From NCBI GenBank assembly GCA_958295665.1, contig OY282560.1:25503653-25567652 (forward strand): a DNA stretch of 64,000 nucleotides, read 5' to 3'. Origin of the DNA: Tipula vernalis (taxonomy: Eukaryota > Arthropoda > Insecta > Diptera > Tipulidae). How positions within the stretch are numbered: the stretch's first letter is position 1; each line of letters starts with the position of its first letter. The notes beneath the pieces are model-generated. The model was not told the DNA's origin and made no database searches. It saw only the letters and a program-made list of their open reading frames with translations. Made by a program: the position numbers and the translations under genes. Below are positions 47,419-59,819 of the stretch, piece by piece.

Positions 47419-49326
47419 ATGTCACGAAAGACAAAGGACCATGCGCGAACTCATGAAGAAAACCGAGGCGTGATTTGTTTGTTGTGTTTAAGAAAGAAAG
47501 ATAAGATGTGGGATATTGTGGGCCCATTGAAAATTGAGGTAAAAAATGCTGTAAATATTAATCTTGATGATATTCGTTACCCATCTGCTGTCTGTATCAG
47601 TTGCAAAATCATCATATACAAATTCAATAAATAAAATTCTAAAGAAACCACATTAGCACTACCGGACTATTCTGGTTTTCTGGAACTCTCATGTGTAACA
47701 CGATCTAAAAATAAGATACTTTGTGACTGCATGTTGTGTGAAATTGCGAGACGTGCACCAGACAAACAAAATTTGCACTTCACCTAAATGCATCCCTATT
47801 CTCACTGAATTGATTTCAAAAAATTTGTCTACCAAAGAAAAGGAAAAATTAGCTTCATCAATGCTAAAAGATATTCTACACGTGCCAGAACACTCAAACA
47901 AAGAATGACAGTTGCGGTTATCTCAAAGGAGAGGCAAAAAACTACCAGTTTAAAAGCTCAAGAAAAGAAACAGTCGCAGTTATATCGACATATTGAAAAA
48001 AAGTACAGAATTGGGGTTGTCTACAAGAATGACACATTCTCTAACTGCTGCTTTGCGAGTTGGCAGTAAGAATAGGAAAATGTTTCAGCCCAACTTGAAG
48101 CAGGACCTGCTTTTGTTGAATCATCAGCTTGATTCGTTTTTTGAATCTCGTGTTTGTGACGTATTGAATACCAAGAAGTCTTGTGTAATAAATAGATCTG
48201 GATGCTTTGTTTGTTGTAATAAAGTACAAGGTTTAGTTACATATATTCGAGAAAAAAGAGGTTTGCAAGAAGTAGATTTGAAAATTGGGCTTGACGGTGG
48301 TGGAGGGTTTTTGAAGATTTGCTTATCCATTCAATCAAGATTCGAAGGAGCCGATAATAATCCACATTTCAAAGAGGCCAGGCAGCATTATCATGATGGA
48401 GTACACGCCAATAAATTTAAGGACACGGGTGTGAAAAAGTTATTCATCCTTGGTATCATTACTGATACACAAGAAAATTATGTGAATGTTTGCACTGTGT
48501 GGTCCTCTCTACATTTGAATGACTTAAAAGTCATGACCATTGCCACAGACCTAAAAATGGCCAATATAATAACTGGGATCATGGCTCATTCTTCTCATTA
48601 CCCGTGTACGTGGTGTACTGGTGTACTGCATCAAAAGATCTCTTGAGTAAGTGTGGAAGTTATAGAACCGTTGGTAGTTGCCGTGAAAATTCAGACGCCT
48701 TCAAGAATAGTGGCAGTAAAAAAATTAATGCCAAGAATTTGTACAGTCACGTATCTCAACCTATTTTTACAGGGAATCCAGAGACAGAAATCATCGATAT
48801 AATACCTCCACCTGAACTGCATCTAATGCTCGGGGTAGTAAACACGTTGTATGGGCACATGCTGAGGGAATGTGAAGACGATACTGAGAAATGGGCAAAA
48901 TCGTGCAATGTAAGCGCAGGCAATGCCTGCAAAAATTTGTTGAACAAGATAGATCTGCTTCGGGCAAAATGTAGTGTTCATTGTTTAAAATATGTCAGAT
49001 ATTGTATTGATTTTTCAAGTGTCGTCAATTCATGTTTCTCAAGTAGTCTTGACGAAAAATTTGAGGTGTATATTTCAGAATTTCAAAGAAGTTATTTGGA
49101 CCTAGCAATACCAATAACGCCAAAAGTTCATGCTGTCTTTTTCCACGTTCCTCATTTTTGCCGAAAAATGGAGAAAGGACTCGGGAACTACAGTGAGCAA
49201 GCTATGGAGTCAGTTCACCATGACTTCAAAAATACCTGGATGAATTATAAAGTCCACCACACACATCCAGATTATAGCTCCAAACTTCTAAGAGCTATAC
49301 AAGAATATAATTCTCGCCATGTTTAA
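47419..49326 (+). pseudogene. Transposase-like gene of the Chapaev-like transposon, broken
   Basis: Reading needs at least three frames. The N-terminal part (47419-47634) starts MSRKTKDHART and carries two C-x2-C pairs (ICLLC, VCISC). A third pair follows in another frame (CMLCEIARRAP, about 47726-47758). The middle ORF (47993-48646) holds IGLDGGGGFLKICLSI (about 48280-48327), a possible first catalytic Asp, and MTIATDLKMANIITG followed by YPCTWC, a possible second Asp before a Cys pair. After a frameshift near 48630 the last ORF (to 49326) has PPELHLMLGVVNTLYG and EQAMESVHHDFKNTW, where a catalytic Glu is plausible. Cys-pair N-terminus plus D-D-E-like blocks recall N-RAG-TP/Chapaev transposases, the group discussed as relatives of RAG1. 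I did not align it, and introns rather than mutations could explain some frame changes. Confidence 0.55.
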
Positions 49327-49637
49327 GGTTCAAGGTGTTTCTTGCTTTTGTTCCACAGCCTTGAATAAACAATGACAGTCAAGAGAAGACATTTTTTCGT
49401 GTAAGGACTATATTATGATTTGGGCAGCCTAAATAAATTTTGCCTTTTCATTTTGATGTCTCCATGTATTTCATTCAATAATTTTGATTTTCGTAATTTT
49501 CCAAATAAAGTTGCCATTACTTAATTCGATAGATTTCGTCCAATATTACTGATTTGGTCTGGAAAAGTTGATCTTTGTTGAAAATATTAAAACTTTCTAT
49601 TCTCGATTCTTCTTTCTACAAGAGAGAACAAACAAGC

Positions 49638-49824
49638 TGCAAAAAAGTCGTAAATTTCCGTATCGTCACCAAAAAAAATTTGAAATTGCGTTTTTTTCAA
49701 AACGGCTCCGGGGATTTTACTAATTTTTGTTTTTTTGGACTTCTCAAACATGGAACTTTCGATTCTTGAAGAAAATAGAGACGTGGGTTTCCGAGCCATT
49801 TAAAAGTGGTTCAGACACACCGTG
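49638..49824. repeat. Right TIR of the Chapaev-like transposon
   Basis: Inverted copy of 46974-47160 ending CACCGTG. The CCCT target duplication follows at 49825-49828. Confidence 0.85.
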
Positions 49825-49828
49825 CCCT

Positions 49829-50551
49829 GTGTAAATTCGAAAAATTATTGAAAGACTACATAAGAGAGTAGGTAGACGAGTCATGTGACGTCAGCTTAAA
49901 ATCTCAGTTAATAGAATACTCTGGTAAACTTTAAAAAACTTAAAAATTCTCACAGTCCTAAACCCATAAAAATTGAATTTATTGAATTTAGAGCTTCCAC
50001 AATCCTAATTCAAATAAAATAAAGTAAACCAAAAAATTTAAAAAATTTAAAATTTTAGAAAAATATCATTAAAAAAGCATAATTTTGTATTTTGTTTGAT
50101 GAATTTCAACTTGTTGGCTGACTCAATTGCATACATGTATTTTTTTATTGGCTCTTATTTAAATACAATCTAAAATCTGATGATCGTTTTATTCGAAGAA
50201 CTTTATATAGGCTGAACATTTGTTAAAAGGTAGTTTTTTCGTCACTAAGAATAGTAACGTCAACCTGGCTGAGCAGTTCCGGTCCTGAGTTAGTCCAGCA
50301 TTTTTCAAAGTTGCATTAAAATGAAGGAATTTTTGATTACATGTATTTTAGACCTATTTAAAGTGACAGGCGACTTGGCTGGGTCTAATCTGTTGCCGGG
50401 CGATTGTAAGGTTGCCTTTGTTGTTTTTCAATTTTTCACAAATTTTCAGCCGGTATAAAACCCCCCCTATTACAAATTAGAACTATTTTTTTATTAATTT
50501 TGTCATTGCACTCGTTAGAATAAAATGTTTGCGATGTTTATAAGTACGGTA
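49829..50551. other. Stretch without recognised gene
   Basis: AT-rich sequence; nothing recognisable on either strand. Confidence 0.5.
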
Positions 50552-50690
50552 GTATGTGGGTGCGTCGAAATTATATTTCATTGAAATCATTAAATTAATT
50601 AAAATTGGACAAAACCAAATTGATATATCGATAAATTTGCATTCATATGTCTTCGCTAAATGCATAATTTTTCATTTCGGACGCACCCAA
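50552..50690. mobile_element. Short family B MITE
   Basis: GGGTGCGTCGAAAT at the left and ATTTCGGACGCACCC at the right. The core ATCATTAAATTAATTAAAAT and GGACAAAACCAAATTGAT is shared with 18620-18680. About 139 bp. Confidence 0.65.
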
Positions 50691-50830
50691 TGTCTCTGTC
50701 AATCAAAGCAATTTTAATAAATATTTGAAATTTTAAAAATTATGATTTAGAACAAAAGATAGAACAAAATAAAATTCACCCACGTTTACACCAAGTAGAT
50801 TAAAAGTATGTAGTAAAAAAAGTAGCATGA

Positions 50831-50908
50831 TGTAAACGCAAAGTAAAATACTTTAGTACTTTATCGAATACTAGATAAAGTATTAAAGTGTTGTACTTTG
50901 CGTTTACA
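50831..50908. repeat. 78-bp palindrome
   Basis: TGTAAACGCAAAGTA at the left is mirrored as TACTTTGCGTTTACA at the right. The inner part also pairs (ACTTTATC / GATAAAGT). Probably a minimal MITE; no coding content. Confidence 0.7.
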
Positions 50909-51159
50909 GGATGTACATAAATGTGTAATGTGTTATTAAATTAAAAACACAAATTTGTTTTGTTATTCTTCCCATATTCATTCCATGTCCATCACAAAAT
51001 GATACATATTCCAAATTCTACTAACAACAATTTCCCATTTTTATTATGTTTCGGAGATCGGAGAAGATAATCAGCGAGTTTTAAGTAAATAATGTAGGGT
51101 TTGACCGTATACGACATGAGACGTCTCTTTGTATGTAAATCTTTTATAGTTTTTCCTAT

Positions 51160-51610
51160 TTCTTAACCGATTATGATGAAATTGAGCAGCAATTAGGAAA
51201 AAATTCGGTTATTTCTAAACCGATTGTAATGAAATTCGATAAATGCGATGTGGAATCGATAAGGAAATTACCGAGGTCCTGCTTAATCGGTTATATTCCA
51301 GACCTTCACCCAAAGCTCATTTTAGAATACCATTTTCGCAATGCATGCAGAATTTCATCATAATCTGTTAAGAAAGGGCCAAGTTCTTCCAAATGGGTCA
51401 TTCTCTATAACTTTGGATGTGAATTCAGAATTTCATCATAATCGGTAAATAAATCACCAAGTCCCTTCGTAATTAGCCATTTTCAAGAACTTCATGTAAA
51501 AATCATTTTAGAATTCCATTTGCGTCGTATGTGCCGAATTTCATCATAATCAGTTCAGAAACGGTCAAGTTCCTTCCTAATTGGCTATTTTCCCGAACTT
51601 CACACTTTTG
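51160..51610. repeat. Degenerate tandem repeat with ATTTCATCATAATCGGT units
   Basis: Related units start near 51350, 51426 and 51536 with AATTTCATCATAATC, followed by a GGNCAAGTTCTTCC-like tract, an AATTGGCTATTTTC-like tract and CATTTTAGAATTCCATTT. Unit spacing varies from about 75 to 130 bp. More diverged units precede them from 51160, and a similar unit lies at 41690-41830. Confidence 0.6.
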
Positions 51611-53714
51611 GAACAAAAACGGGGTACTATCCAAATTAATAGTCGAATATAATTTCGAAAACTTTTAAACTGTAATGTACTGCTTCACTAGATGCAAGCG
51701 TATAAAAATACTCCCACCACACCAGCGAAAAATCAATAAACAGCTTTTTGCTGTTCATCAAACAAATTTTAGAGAAAAAAATTCTCGACAATATGTAAAT
51801 CACTCCAAGCAAAAAAGATCTTATATGGTATACCTCTCTAAAATGGTTTACTAAATCGTTGATCGCATACGATTAAACTTATCGCAATTGACTGATTGAT
51901 GTATACCATAGCTATATACATTCTATTTACTCGTATAATATTCGCAATAAGACAAAATTAAAAATGTACATAAAATTTAATAAGAAGTAGAAGAAGCTCC
52001 ATAAGACGAAAACAGCAACAACAACAATAGAAAAACAACAAACCAAATATGTAAATAAAATATCGTAGACGTAACGAAAAATCAAACTTAAAAATTTTCA
52101 GTATACTGCTAATTTTGTTGTTGTGTAGTAGAAACATCAAATCATATGTTCATAATTCCGGGTAATCACTTAACACACAGCAGCATTGTAAAAAAAAAAA
52201 AATTCCAAAAAAACCACTTACGTTATTTATTTAAAAAAATAAAATTTATGAAAAACTCGTAAATAAGGAAAGTTAATTATTTATATAAATTTTAGCATCT
52301 TAAGTAATTTTTTTGTTGCATTTAAATTGTTGTGACTTTTGTTAAATATTTTGCTGACGTTAGTTTAGCACCACAATAGTGTACGGTTTTGTTATAAACT
52401 TTTTTTTTTTTTTTTTGAATTATCTACTTTAATTAAATTACATAGTTCGTTTGTTTCAATTAAAAAAAAAAAAACCCGTGTAATTGTAGTAGTGTATTTA
52501 TAATAATAATAAGAAATACAGTAAGTGTTTTTTGTGTGTGCGAATTTTTGCCCAATCGATCGGTTATAAAATACAAATGAATTTTTTAAAACCTTATAAA
52601 TTCTTTAATGTAAGTGTTGACAATTTTTGTTGCCATTTATTACTATATTAAGACAAGTGTAAATATTTTTGGATTCAGAACGATACAGTTTCGTGTACCT
52701 GTGCTTCTTTACCAAATTTTATATACGCGACTGAGAAAGTTGTGGGTAGTATATGCCTTTAAGAAGTTTATTCACAAAAGACATTAACATAAACGGTTGG
52801 TTACGTATTTGTGATATCAATATTTTTCTTGTTTATGTTTCTTTTTTCAATGTCACTATCGTATTCTTAATTCAGTGTAGTATACAGTGATGGAAATAGT
52901 ATAGCGTTGCCTTTGGTTATGCAAGAACCGCGAGTATCAAAAAGAGCAACTTATAGAGGGATGAAATAGAGCGCTCAAAGTCAATTTTTTTTTCTTTTTT
53001 TTGGTCAATTTTCAACAGCAACACATATTTTTGTTACAGATTCAGACTCTGGCCATTTAAAAAACTTAGTAAAAAATTTTAATTTTTCAATTTTCTAAAT
53101 TTTATTTATTTAGCAGACGGCTAAACCATTCCTGAGATTCGCTTCTTTATAAAGGAATGGCGTTCTTGGTAGATTTCTGCGGCAATTCGTCCCAAATGAT
53201 TCGTTCAAATGTTTTACCTTTCGAATTTATACACTTCGGTAAACGTATAAAGTTGACTATACACATAATAAAATTAACGCATAATAAAATCCGTGAAACA
53301 CAAATAATGAACAAATAATATAACATCTAATAAATCTCCAAAACCGATAAATCCCCAAAAATCTCAAGATTGAAAATTTTTTTGATTAGTAAATTTTACT
53401 TTACTAACCTAAAAGAAAGTAAGGCTACCTTACTAACAGTCAGAAAAACTTGTCCATTTAATATAGATTCAACCCCGGTAAACACATATTCAGAACAAAT
53501 TGTTTTGACATAAAATCATCACATTTCGGTATACATATAGCGAGTCTCCTCGGCCTTTGCGAAGTGATACGAAAGTTACCAGCCGAAAGTAAAACGTCGA
53601 TAATGCAGAACTCTGTTAATGTCAGCCGAAAGTAAAAAATCGGTAATGCAAATTGTTTTATTCCAGCCGAAAATACAAAATTAAGTTGTAACAGTCCATA
53701 TGGATAGGTTGTAT
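51611..53714. other. AT-rich stretch without recognised gene
   Basis: Poly(T), poly(A) and (TAA)n runs near 52195-52520. A short ATG frame followed by GTAAGT occurs at 52577-52609 but lacks support. From 53580 to 53700 there are three CAGCCGAAAGTAAAA-like units that also occur inside the foldback block that follows. Confidence 0.45.
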
Positions 53715-55983
53715 GGATATCATTGAAGACTTCTGTTAATATTATTAGGTGGCAAAACCAGCCTCCAGTTCCTCGTGGAAAATTGTGAAAAATTCAAGAA
53801 AACAAAAAAGTTATGTCAATAGCTAGCGCAAAAATAAAAAAATTCGATAAAAATTTCCCGTGGAAAATCTGGGAAAATTCGGTTATCCAAAAATCATTAC
53901 AATGTCATGTCTGGAGATGGATGGACAATCTTATGTCTGGAGATGGATTGGATTGATGTGACTTGTAAATAGCTATCACAGGGAAAAAATCAATTCAAGG
54001 TTCCCGTAGAAAATCTGGGAAAATTCGATTTTCCTAATATCATTTGAAACATTATTATGGTGCATTAAACCGGGTAGGATAAACCCTGTTATTTATTTAT
54101 TTAGCCACTTAAAAATTTACAAAATTTGTGGCACACTCCATTTTGAGCTTTTGCTCACTCTTAACAGAGTATACCAAAATATGCGAATAACCTATAATAA
54201 ATCAGACGCATCTGAATTTTTCTGATTAGTTTTTGGTTCTTTTCGAATTTCTGATTCCCCTGGTGCTTGACATATCTGGCAGGCGTTCCCCAATCTGCCT
54301 TTTGCCAGGTTGTAATCAGTAGTTCTCCTTGAATGGAGCTAGGACTGCTGCTGATGTTTCATACTGAAACAGTCTGCCCCCATTTTGTCTGACACACCCA
54401 ACGGAAACCAAGTTATATAAATATTTCCATGCCGCCACTATCGGTTGGCCTAGTTTTGGTCCACCCTGGGAACTTCATTTCCTCAAATTTGAAAATTAAA
54501 AATAAAAAAAAAAATTGCAGAAAAAAAAATAAACGACTATTAAGGACTATTATTAGACAATCTATCTTCAGACTTAAAACTGTAGAGGCGGATTTTATAC
54601 AAAATTTCTAATGATTTTTGGAAAATCGAATTTTCCCAGATTTCGCACATGAAACTCCAGAGACATAACTGTTAGAGGCTGATTTTATACAAATTTTCTA
54701 ATGATTTTTGTAAATTATATTTTCCCAGATGTGCCACGTGAAACTTCAACTGAATTTTTTTTCTGCAACGGTTATATACAAATCACAGATTACAGATTTC
54801 CCACGGGAAACTTGAACTGAATTTTTTTTCCAGCGATATCTGCATCTTCAGATTAACACTATTTTCCGATATTTTCCACGAGTAGGAGGAACAAGGTTTT
54901 CCGCGTAAGACTATTTACAAAAGTTTTACTTGTAATCTATATGTTTACTTTCGGTTGAAAAACACAAAACTTTTTATTTTCGGCTGAAATATTAATAACG
55001 CAATCTGCATTATCGATTTTTTCACTTTCGGCTAACTTTAACTAGGTTAGACTGCATTGAAAACTTTTGTAAATACTCTTATATGGAAAACTTTGTTCCA
55101 CCTACGCGTGGAAAATATCGGAAAATCAGAAGAATCTAAAAAATTGGAATAAAATCAGCCTATAGAGTGTTTATCTGAAGATAAATCGTTTTTATGTCAT
55201 TTGTCAATAGCTATCGCTGTAATCTGGGAAAATTTGATTTTCCAAAAATTATTATAAAATATTTATAAAATAAGCCTCTAGAGTATTATGTCTGGAGATG
55301 GATTGAATTGATTTAATTTATCAATAGTATCGCAGAAAAAATTCATTTCAAGTTTCCCGTGGAAAATCTGCGAAAATTTGATAACGTTTCCACCCGAAAG
55401 TAATATATGAATGTATAGAATTAGTTTGTAGAGTGTTATATCTAGAGATGGATTGCATTGATGTCACTTTCCCAATAGTTGTTACAAGAAAAAGTGTCAG
55501 CCACAGTTTCCCGTGGAATATCTTGGAAAATTCGGTTTTCCAAAAATCATTAGAAAATTTTATCAAATCAGCCCTAGATTTTTTCCGGATTGCATTTATG
55601 TGACTTGTCAATAGCTATCGCAGGAAAAATTTCAGTTCAAGCTTCCTGTGGGAAATCTGGAAAAATTCGATTTTCCAAAAGTCATTTGAAACATCATTAG
55701 ACAATCCATCTCCAGACATAACACTGTAGAGGCTAATTTTATACAAATTCTCTAATGAATTTTGAAAAATCGAATTTTCTCAGATTTCCCACGGGAAACT
55801 TGAACTGAATTTTTTGTTGTGATTGATAGCTATTGACGTAATACTCTAGAGGCTGATTTTATTCCAATTTTAAATATAATTTTTTAATTTCGCGAATTTG
55901 TTACAATTTTCATGAGGAACTGCTATGCCGGCTTTGCCACTTTAGTATATTGACATAAGTCTTCAATGAAATCATTGTCATCC
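53715..55983. mobile_element. Foldback-like block of inverted subrepeats
   Basis: The left end (from GGATATCATTGAAGACTTCT to CAGTTCCTCGTGGAAAATTG) is mirrored at the right end (CATGAGGAACTG to CTTCAATGAAATCATTGTCATCC). Between them a core of about 50 bp recurs at least nine times: TTTCCCGTGGAAAATCTGGG followed by AAAATTCGATTTTCC. It is direct near 53850, 54000, 55220, 55350, 55510 and 55640, and inverted near 54620, 54730, 54810 and 55780. A TGTCTGGAGATGGATTG tract accompanies many units. No transposase was found. It resembles foldback elements, whose arms are built of subrepeats, or an expanded palindromic MITE array. A LINE fragment (54086-54500) interrupts the left arm. Confidence 0.6.
54086..54500 (-). 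mobile_element. LINE 3' end fragment inside the foldback block
   Basis: The minus strand ends in AAATAAATAAATAAC (54085-54101), a tail of the (TAAA)n type. It is preceded by sequence that breaks the foldback repeats. No protein domain was recognised, so it is probably 3' UTR of a 5'-truncated insertion. Confidence 0.5.
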
Positions 55984-57604
55984 AAATACCTTTTTTGACT
56001 TTTTCACTTCGAATTTGTGTTATCTTTTGAGTGGTGTAGTGTAATGCCGTGTACCTTGTCATTGCATTTTGTCCCTCTACATCTCCCGCTCTATTTATAC
56101 CTTCAGTTTATCGCCATGTGCAGAACATAGAAGAGACGAAGCACGAGAGACAGTGGTAAGGGATTCCTTACTTTATCAAATGTGTTATATGAGGTTATAC
56201 AGATATTGTGTTTTGGGCTCATTGGAAGCTCCGTTAAATGTTCCCAAAATTCTGAAGAAAAAAAAATCATGACAAATTACAGACAAATCAAGAAAAATCA
56301 ATTCTCTCTTCATGCCATGGCGGCTGGACAGATTGTACCACAATTTACATTCTATATAATTATACAGAATGTACTTTCCAGGTTGTATTAGCGAATTACA
56401 CTAATACAGCAAAATCCTCTTACAATTTTTCACATATCTATTCCTGTGTAAGCTAAGACTTTAATTTTGAATGTGAATTAATTAATTCGTGTAATTTCTA
56501 ATAAAGAATCGGTCCTAAGAGCATTTTTAATGTGTCCAGTCGCCGTGGCCTGATGAGAGGATTACTTTTTCAATATTAGATAAGTTTCTTCCATCCAAAA
56601 AGCGAAATACTTAAATCTTTAAAATAGCAATTTAGAACTTATCGGAAATTTTACGATTATAGAGTGAATTTCATCTACACTAGATGTACACAAATGAATG
56701 TTTTAATCCAGTACGTACATAGGATGAAACTGGTAACACACTTTTATCATTTTTCGACCGAAAGCCTTCGGCCCTGTTGTACTGTTAGTCGCACTTTAAG
56801 CTTCTTTGCTCTTTCATTATTTTCTGCATGTCAACCGTCAATTAATCAGATCGACCACTCCGTAAATAAAAACATGTTCTTCCGAATTGGTGTGAATTCT
56901 AGTAGTGATTTTGCTTCTTAGTTCCTATTGTTCCTTTGGTAATGCAGTTTTGAAATCATTTAACAAATGTCATCAATTACCACGATGCCAACCTGGTTTG
57001 AAGATTTCTGGATTATAATACAAATAAAAACGTACCCGTACCATAAACTTTACTTTATATTTACTAGCCTTTTATTTCCACCATTTTCATTTTATTTTTA
57101 AAGTTTTTAATTTTTTTTTATTTCACTATTTTCACTTTGCTGTTTGAAATGGTGCCGTGACACTCACGAACACTATCCTCATTTTTTTTTTCTGGGTGAT
57201 ATGTCTCTTATAAATGGACATAACGCCAAGAAATTGTTTCGAATTTAAATTTAAATTTCTGAATTCTAGCATGAATTCTCAAAATATCCAAATATCTAAT
57301 TTTCCAAACTTTCGAAATATCGTGTAAAATAAAATGATTTCAGAATTCGTCCATACATTTTCTGAATTTCCAAAATTGTAACTTTAAGTTAGGATCTCTA
57401 ATTATTTAAACCTTTAAGTTAACAGCCATCAAATTAAAATAATTAATTTTTAATTTTTGATTACTTTAATTCCTACTTTAATGACAGACATTCATATTTT
57501 TTATTTCGTAGTTTTGTTTTGTTAAATTAAATTTCCAAATAACTGTTTTCAGGGTTTAAAAATTCTGAATTCTTTACTGGACTTATTAAATTTCAGAATT
57601 CCAA
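55984..57604. other. Stretch without recognised gene
   Basis: Open frames of 67-85 codons at 56069-56391 and 56664-56921 show no family resemblance. From about 57240 the degenerate TTTCCAAATTTCTAA-type repeat begins. Confidence 0.4.
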
Positions 57605-58030
57605 TATAAATGGATGTACTAGTTTCATCAGATGGATGTAGCTTACACAGAATTCAGTAAAGCATTGGATTCTATTTTTCATCGTAATGCCATTGATAGT
57701 CTTCAATCATTTGGATTTTTTTTTTCAAATTTGTAAAATAGTTCAGCTCGTATTTATCAAACCGCACTCAATATGTGTTAATTGAAAATAAAAATCCAAA
57801 GTTATCTGAGCGGAGTTCCTCAAGGATCACACATTGGGCCCTGGATATTTCTTGTTTTCATCGACCGAGTTACAGAGGTTATAAAAAATTCTAATGTGGT
57901 CATATTTGCAGATGATATTAAAATTATCCATGGCATCAGAGATAGGTGCGATACTGACCTATTCCCTGTTAGACAACATCATAGCCAAAGCAAACTCACT
58001 GTTTGGGTTTATCAAACCTCGGATTAGTGA
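57605..58030 (+). pseudogene. LINE reverse transcriptase relic
   Basis: Plus-strand pieces read QMDVAYTEFSKALDSI (motif A), LSGVPQGSHIGPWIFLVFID (motif B) and VVIFADDIKIIHG (catalytic motif C, xADD) in Jockey/CR1 order. Stop codons between about 57735 and 57780 break the frame. The part after motif C degenerates near 58000. Confidence 0.8.
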
Positions 58031-58316
58031 ATTCCAAGACAACTCCTCATTATTGACACTGTATTTCGTCTAAGTAAGATCCCAAGTAAATTATGCGGCA
58101 ACTGTCTTACTATTCAATTCATATTAATAGAACTGAAAGTATTCAAAAAAAAAAAAAATTCCTCTTGCTTCAATGAAAAAAAAACCAACTGGTTTTACGA
58201 CTATGATATACATTATCATAAAAATATGGCACGCCTGCCTAAAATAAGACAAATGCATCCTTGAAAATGGAAGAGTTCTTTTGGTTATGGGAAACCTCTT
58301 CAATTCAAGTTCCAGG

Positions 58317-58565
58317 GGGCCTATTCTCGAGTTCCACATACATTTTCCACATGTGGACATCTGTCAAAGTTCACTCAAAAACGTTCGAAAATTGTAATTC
58401 GTATATAAAACACATGCGGCATGGACATTTTCCTATATGGGAAATTTTTTCCACCTGCTTATACCCATTCGGAAATATTCCCTTAGTACCGAAAAAATTC
58501 AATTTTTATGAATTTTGACAGAAGTCCACATGTGGAAAATGGATGTGGAATTCGAAAATAGGGCC
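58317..58565. mobile_element. Palindromic MITE (family D), copy 2
   Basis: Same inverted ends and length as the 28.3-kb copy (GGGCCTATTCTCGAGTTCCA ... CGAAAATAGGGCC). A perfect 5-bp duplication CCAGG lies at 58312-58316 and 58566-58570. Both halves contain CCACATGTGGACATCTGTC or its complement. Confidence 0.85.
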
Positions 58566-58575
58566 CCAGGTATAA

Positions 58576-59595
58576 GAGACGTTTTATTTATTTATTTATT
58601 TAATTATACACAAATAAGGCATAGCCTTTTTACAATATCCAGGGATATATTCCTATGTGTATTCCAGCAATTACAAAGAAAAATAATTAGAACAATAATT
58701 AAAATTAAATATAATATAATTAAAAATACAGAAGAAAAGATTAAGAACAAAAGATAAAACATTAGAAGACGTGATAATGGAAAAAAGAAAAAAGAAAAAT
58801 AATGGAAACGAATTATGTGCCAATCAGCCCCTCGAGGTACAGTCCCTTGAAACCACGCAAATTAGATGCTGCCTTTATAGACGGATTCAGACTGTTCCAG
58901 AGCTTCACTCCATGGATAAAGAAAGCACGTTGTCTTGGCTTAGTTTTGCATGATGTAGGCAAATTTAAATTTAATGTCCTCTGCGATTTCGAGAATTTCA
59001 GTTTATCATAAAGGTAGTTCGGAACTTTATTTTTAGTCAAACCAAACATCACAGTCAACACCGACAGTTCCAAAAACTGGTTCAAGCTTACACCAAATAT
59101 CTGTTCAGAAAGGTTCGAACTTGGTTCGCCCCTTCGCTTCAAAAATATGTATCTAGCACAAGAATTAAAAGCAACATTTAACTTTCGTAGGGACTTCTTG
59201 GAACATTGCGAATATATCGAAGAACAATATGAAAGTAAAGGTCCCACAAGAGTACGAATGATATGACATTTCACATCACTAGAAATAAATTTCGCTGTGC
59301 ACCACAATTTACCTAAGATACCATAAATTTTACCACATAGGTTATTAACATGGGTACTCCAATTTAATTTAGTGTCTATGATCAACCCCAGACTCTTGAT
59401 TACGTCACAAAACTCAATTCTGTGATTGTCAATTAAAAGACTGTTTATCGGTAAATTTATACGTTTTTTGTTAGTTATTAGTATGGCTTGTGACTTCGCA
59501 GGATTGATTTGAAGTTTGTGCACTTTGGACCATTCCAAAATATTACATAACGCTTGATTTAGATTATTAATCACATCGTCAACCGAATCAATCGA
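58576..59595 (-). pseudogene. 5'-truncated LINE: reverse transcriptase C-terminus and 3' tail
   Basis: A continuous minus-strand frame of about 253 codons (59574-58813) begins just after where the catalytic motif would be. It carries LQINPAKSQAILI, SLGLIIDTKLNWSTHV, LLSYCSSIYSQC and RRRGEPSSN-like thumb sequence, ending GLYLEGLIGT, the C-terminal region of Jockey/CR1-type ORF2 without RNase H. The 3' UTR runs to an (AAAT)n tail at 58582-58602, directly next to the family D MITE. The intact frame suggests a recent insertion. Confidence 0.85.
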
Positions 59596-59819
59596 GTTTT
59601 AATCGATTTTTGGATCTCGAACACCGCTCCACAAACTACGGGGAGAATAACCCTATTAATAGATTGGCCAAATCATTTAACGTTACGAAACATCAATTTG
59701 ATTTCAACTTATCTAAATCAGCTAATAGATAAAATAAAATTTGCAGAGCTAGGCTAGATAAATTTAACGTAGCTAGGCTGAAATCTTAAATGTATTTACA
59801 AAATCGATTTATTTAAATT

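Larger units (their letters stand above)
46974..49824 (+). mobile_element. Chapaev/N-RAG-TP-like DNA transposon with long TIRs
   Basis: 2851 bp bounded by inverted repeats of about 187 bp (46974-47160 and 49638-49824) that differ at roughly a dozen or more positions. Ends are CACGGTGTGCCTGAACCACT and its complement. CCCT is present at both outer edges (46970-46973 and 49825-49828), a 4-bp target duplication. A broken transposase-like gene fills the interior. CAC termini and a 4-bp duplication fit the Chapaev branch of CMC transposons; the class name is inference from memory of those features. Confidence 0.8.

Noticed and set aside
46974..49824. Classification as Transib
   Set aside because: The terminal CACGGTG is suggestive, but the duplication is 4 bp rather than the 5-bp GC-rich type and no Transib motif was recognised.
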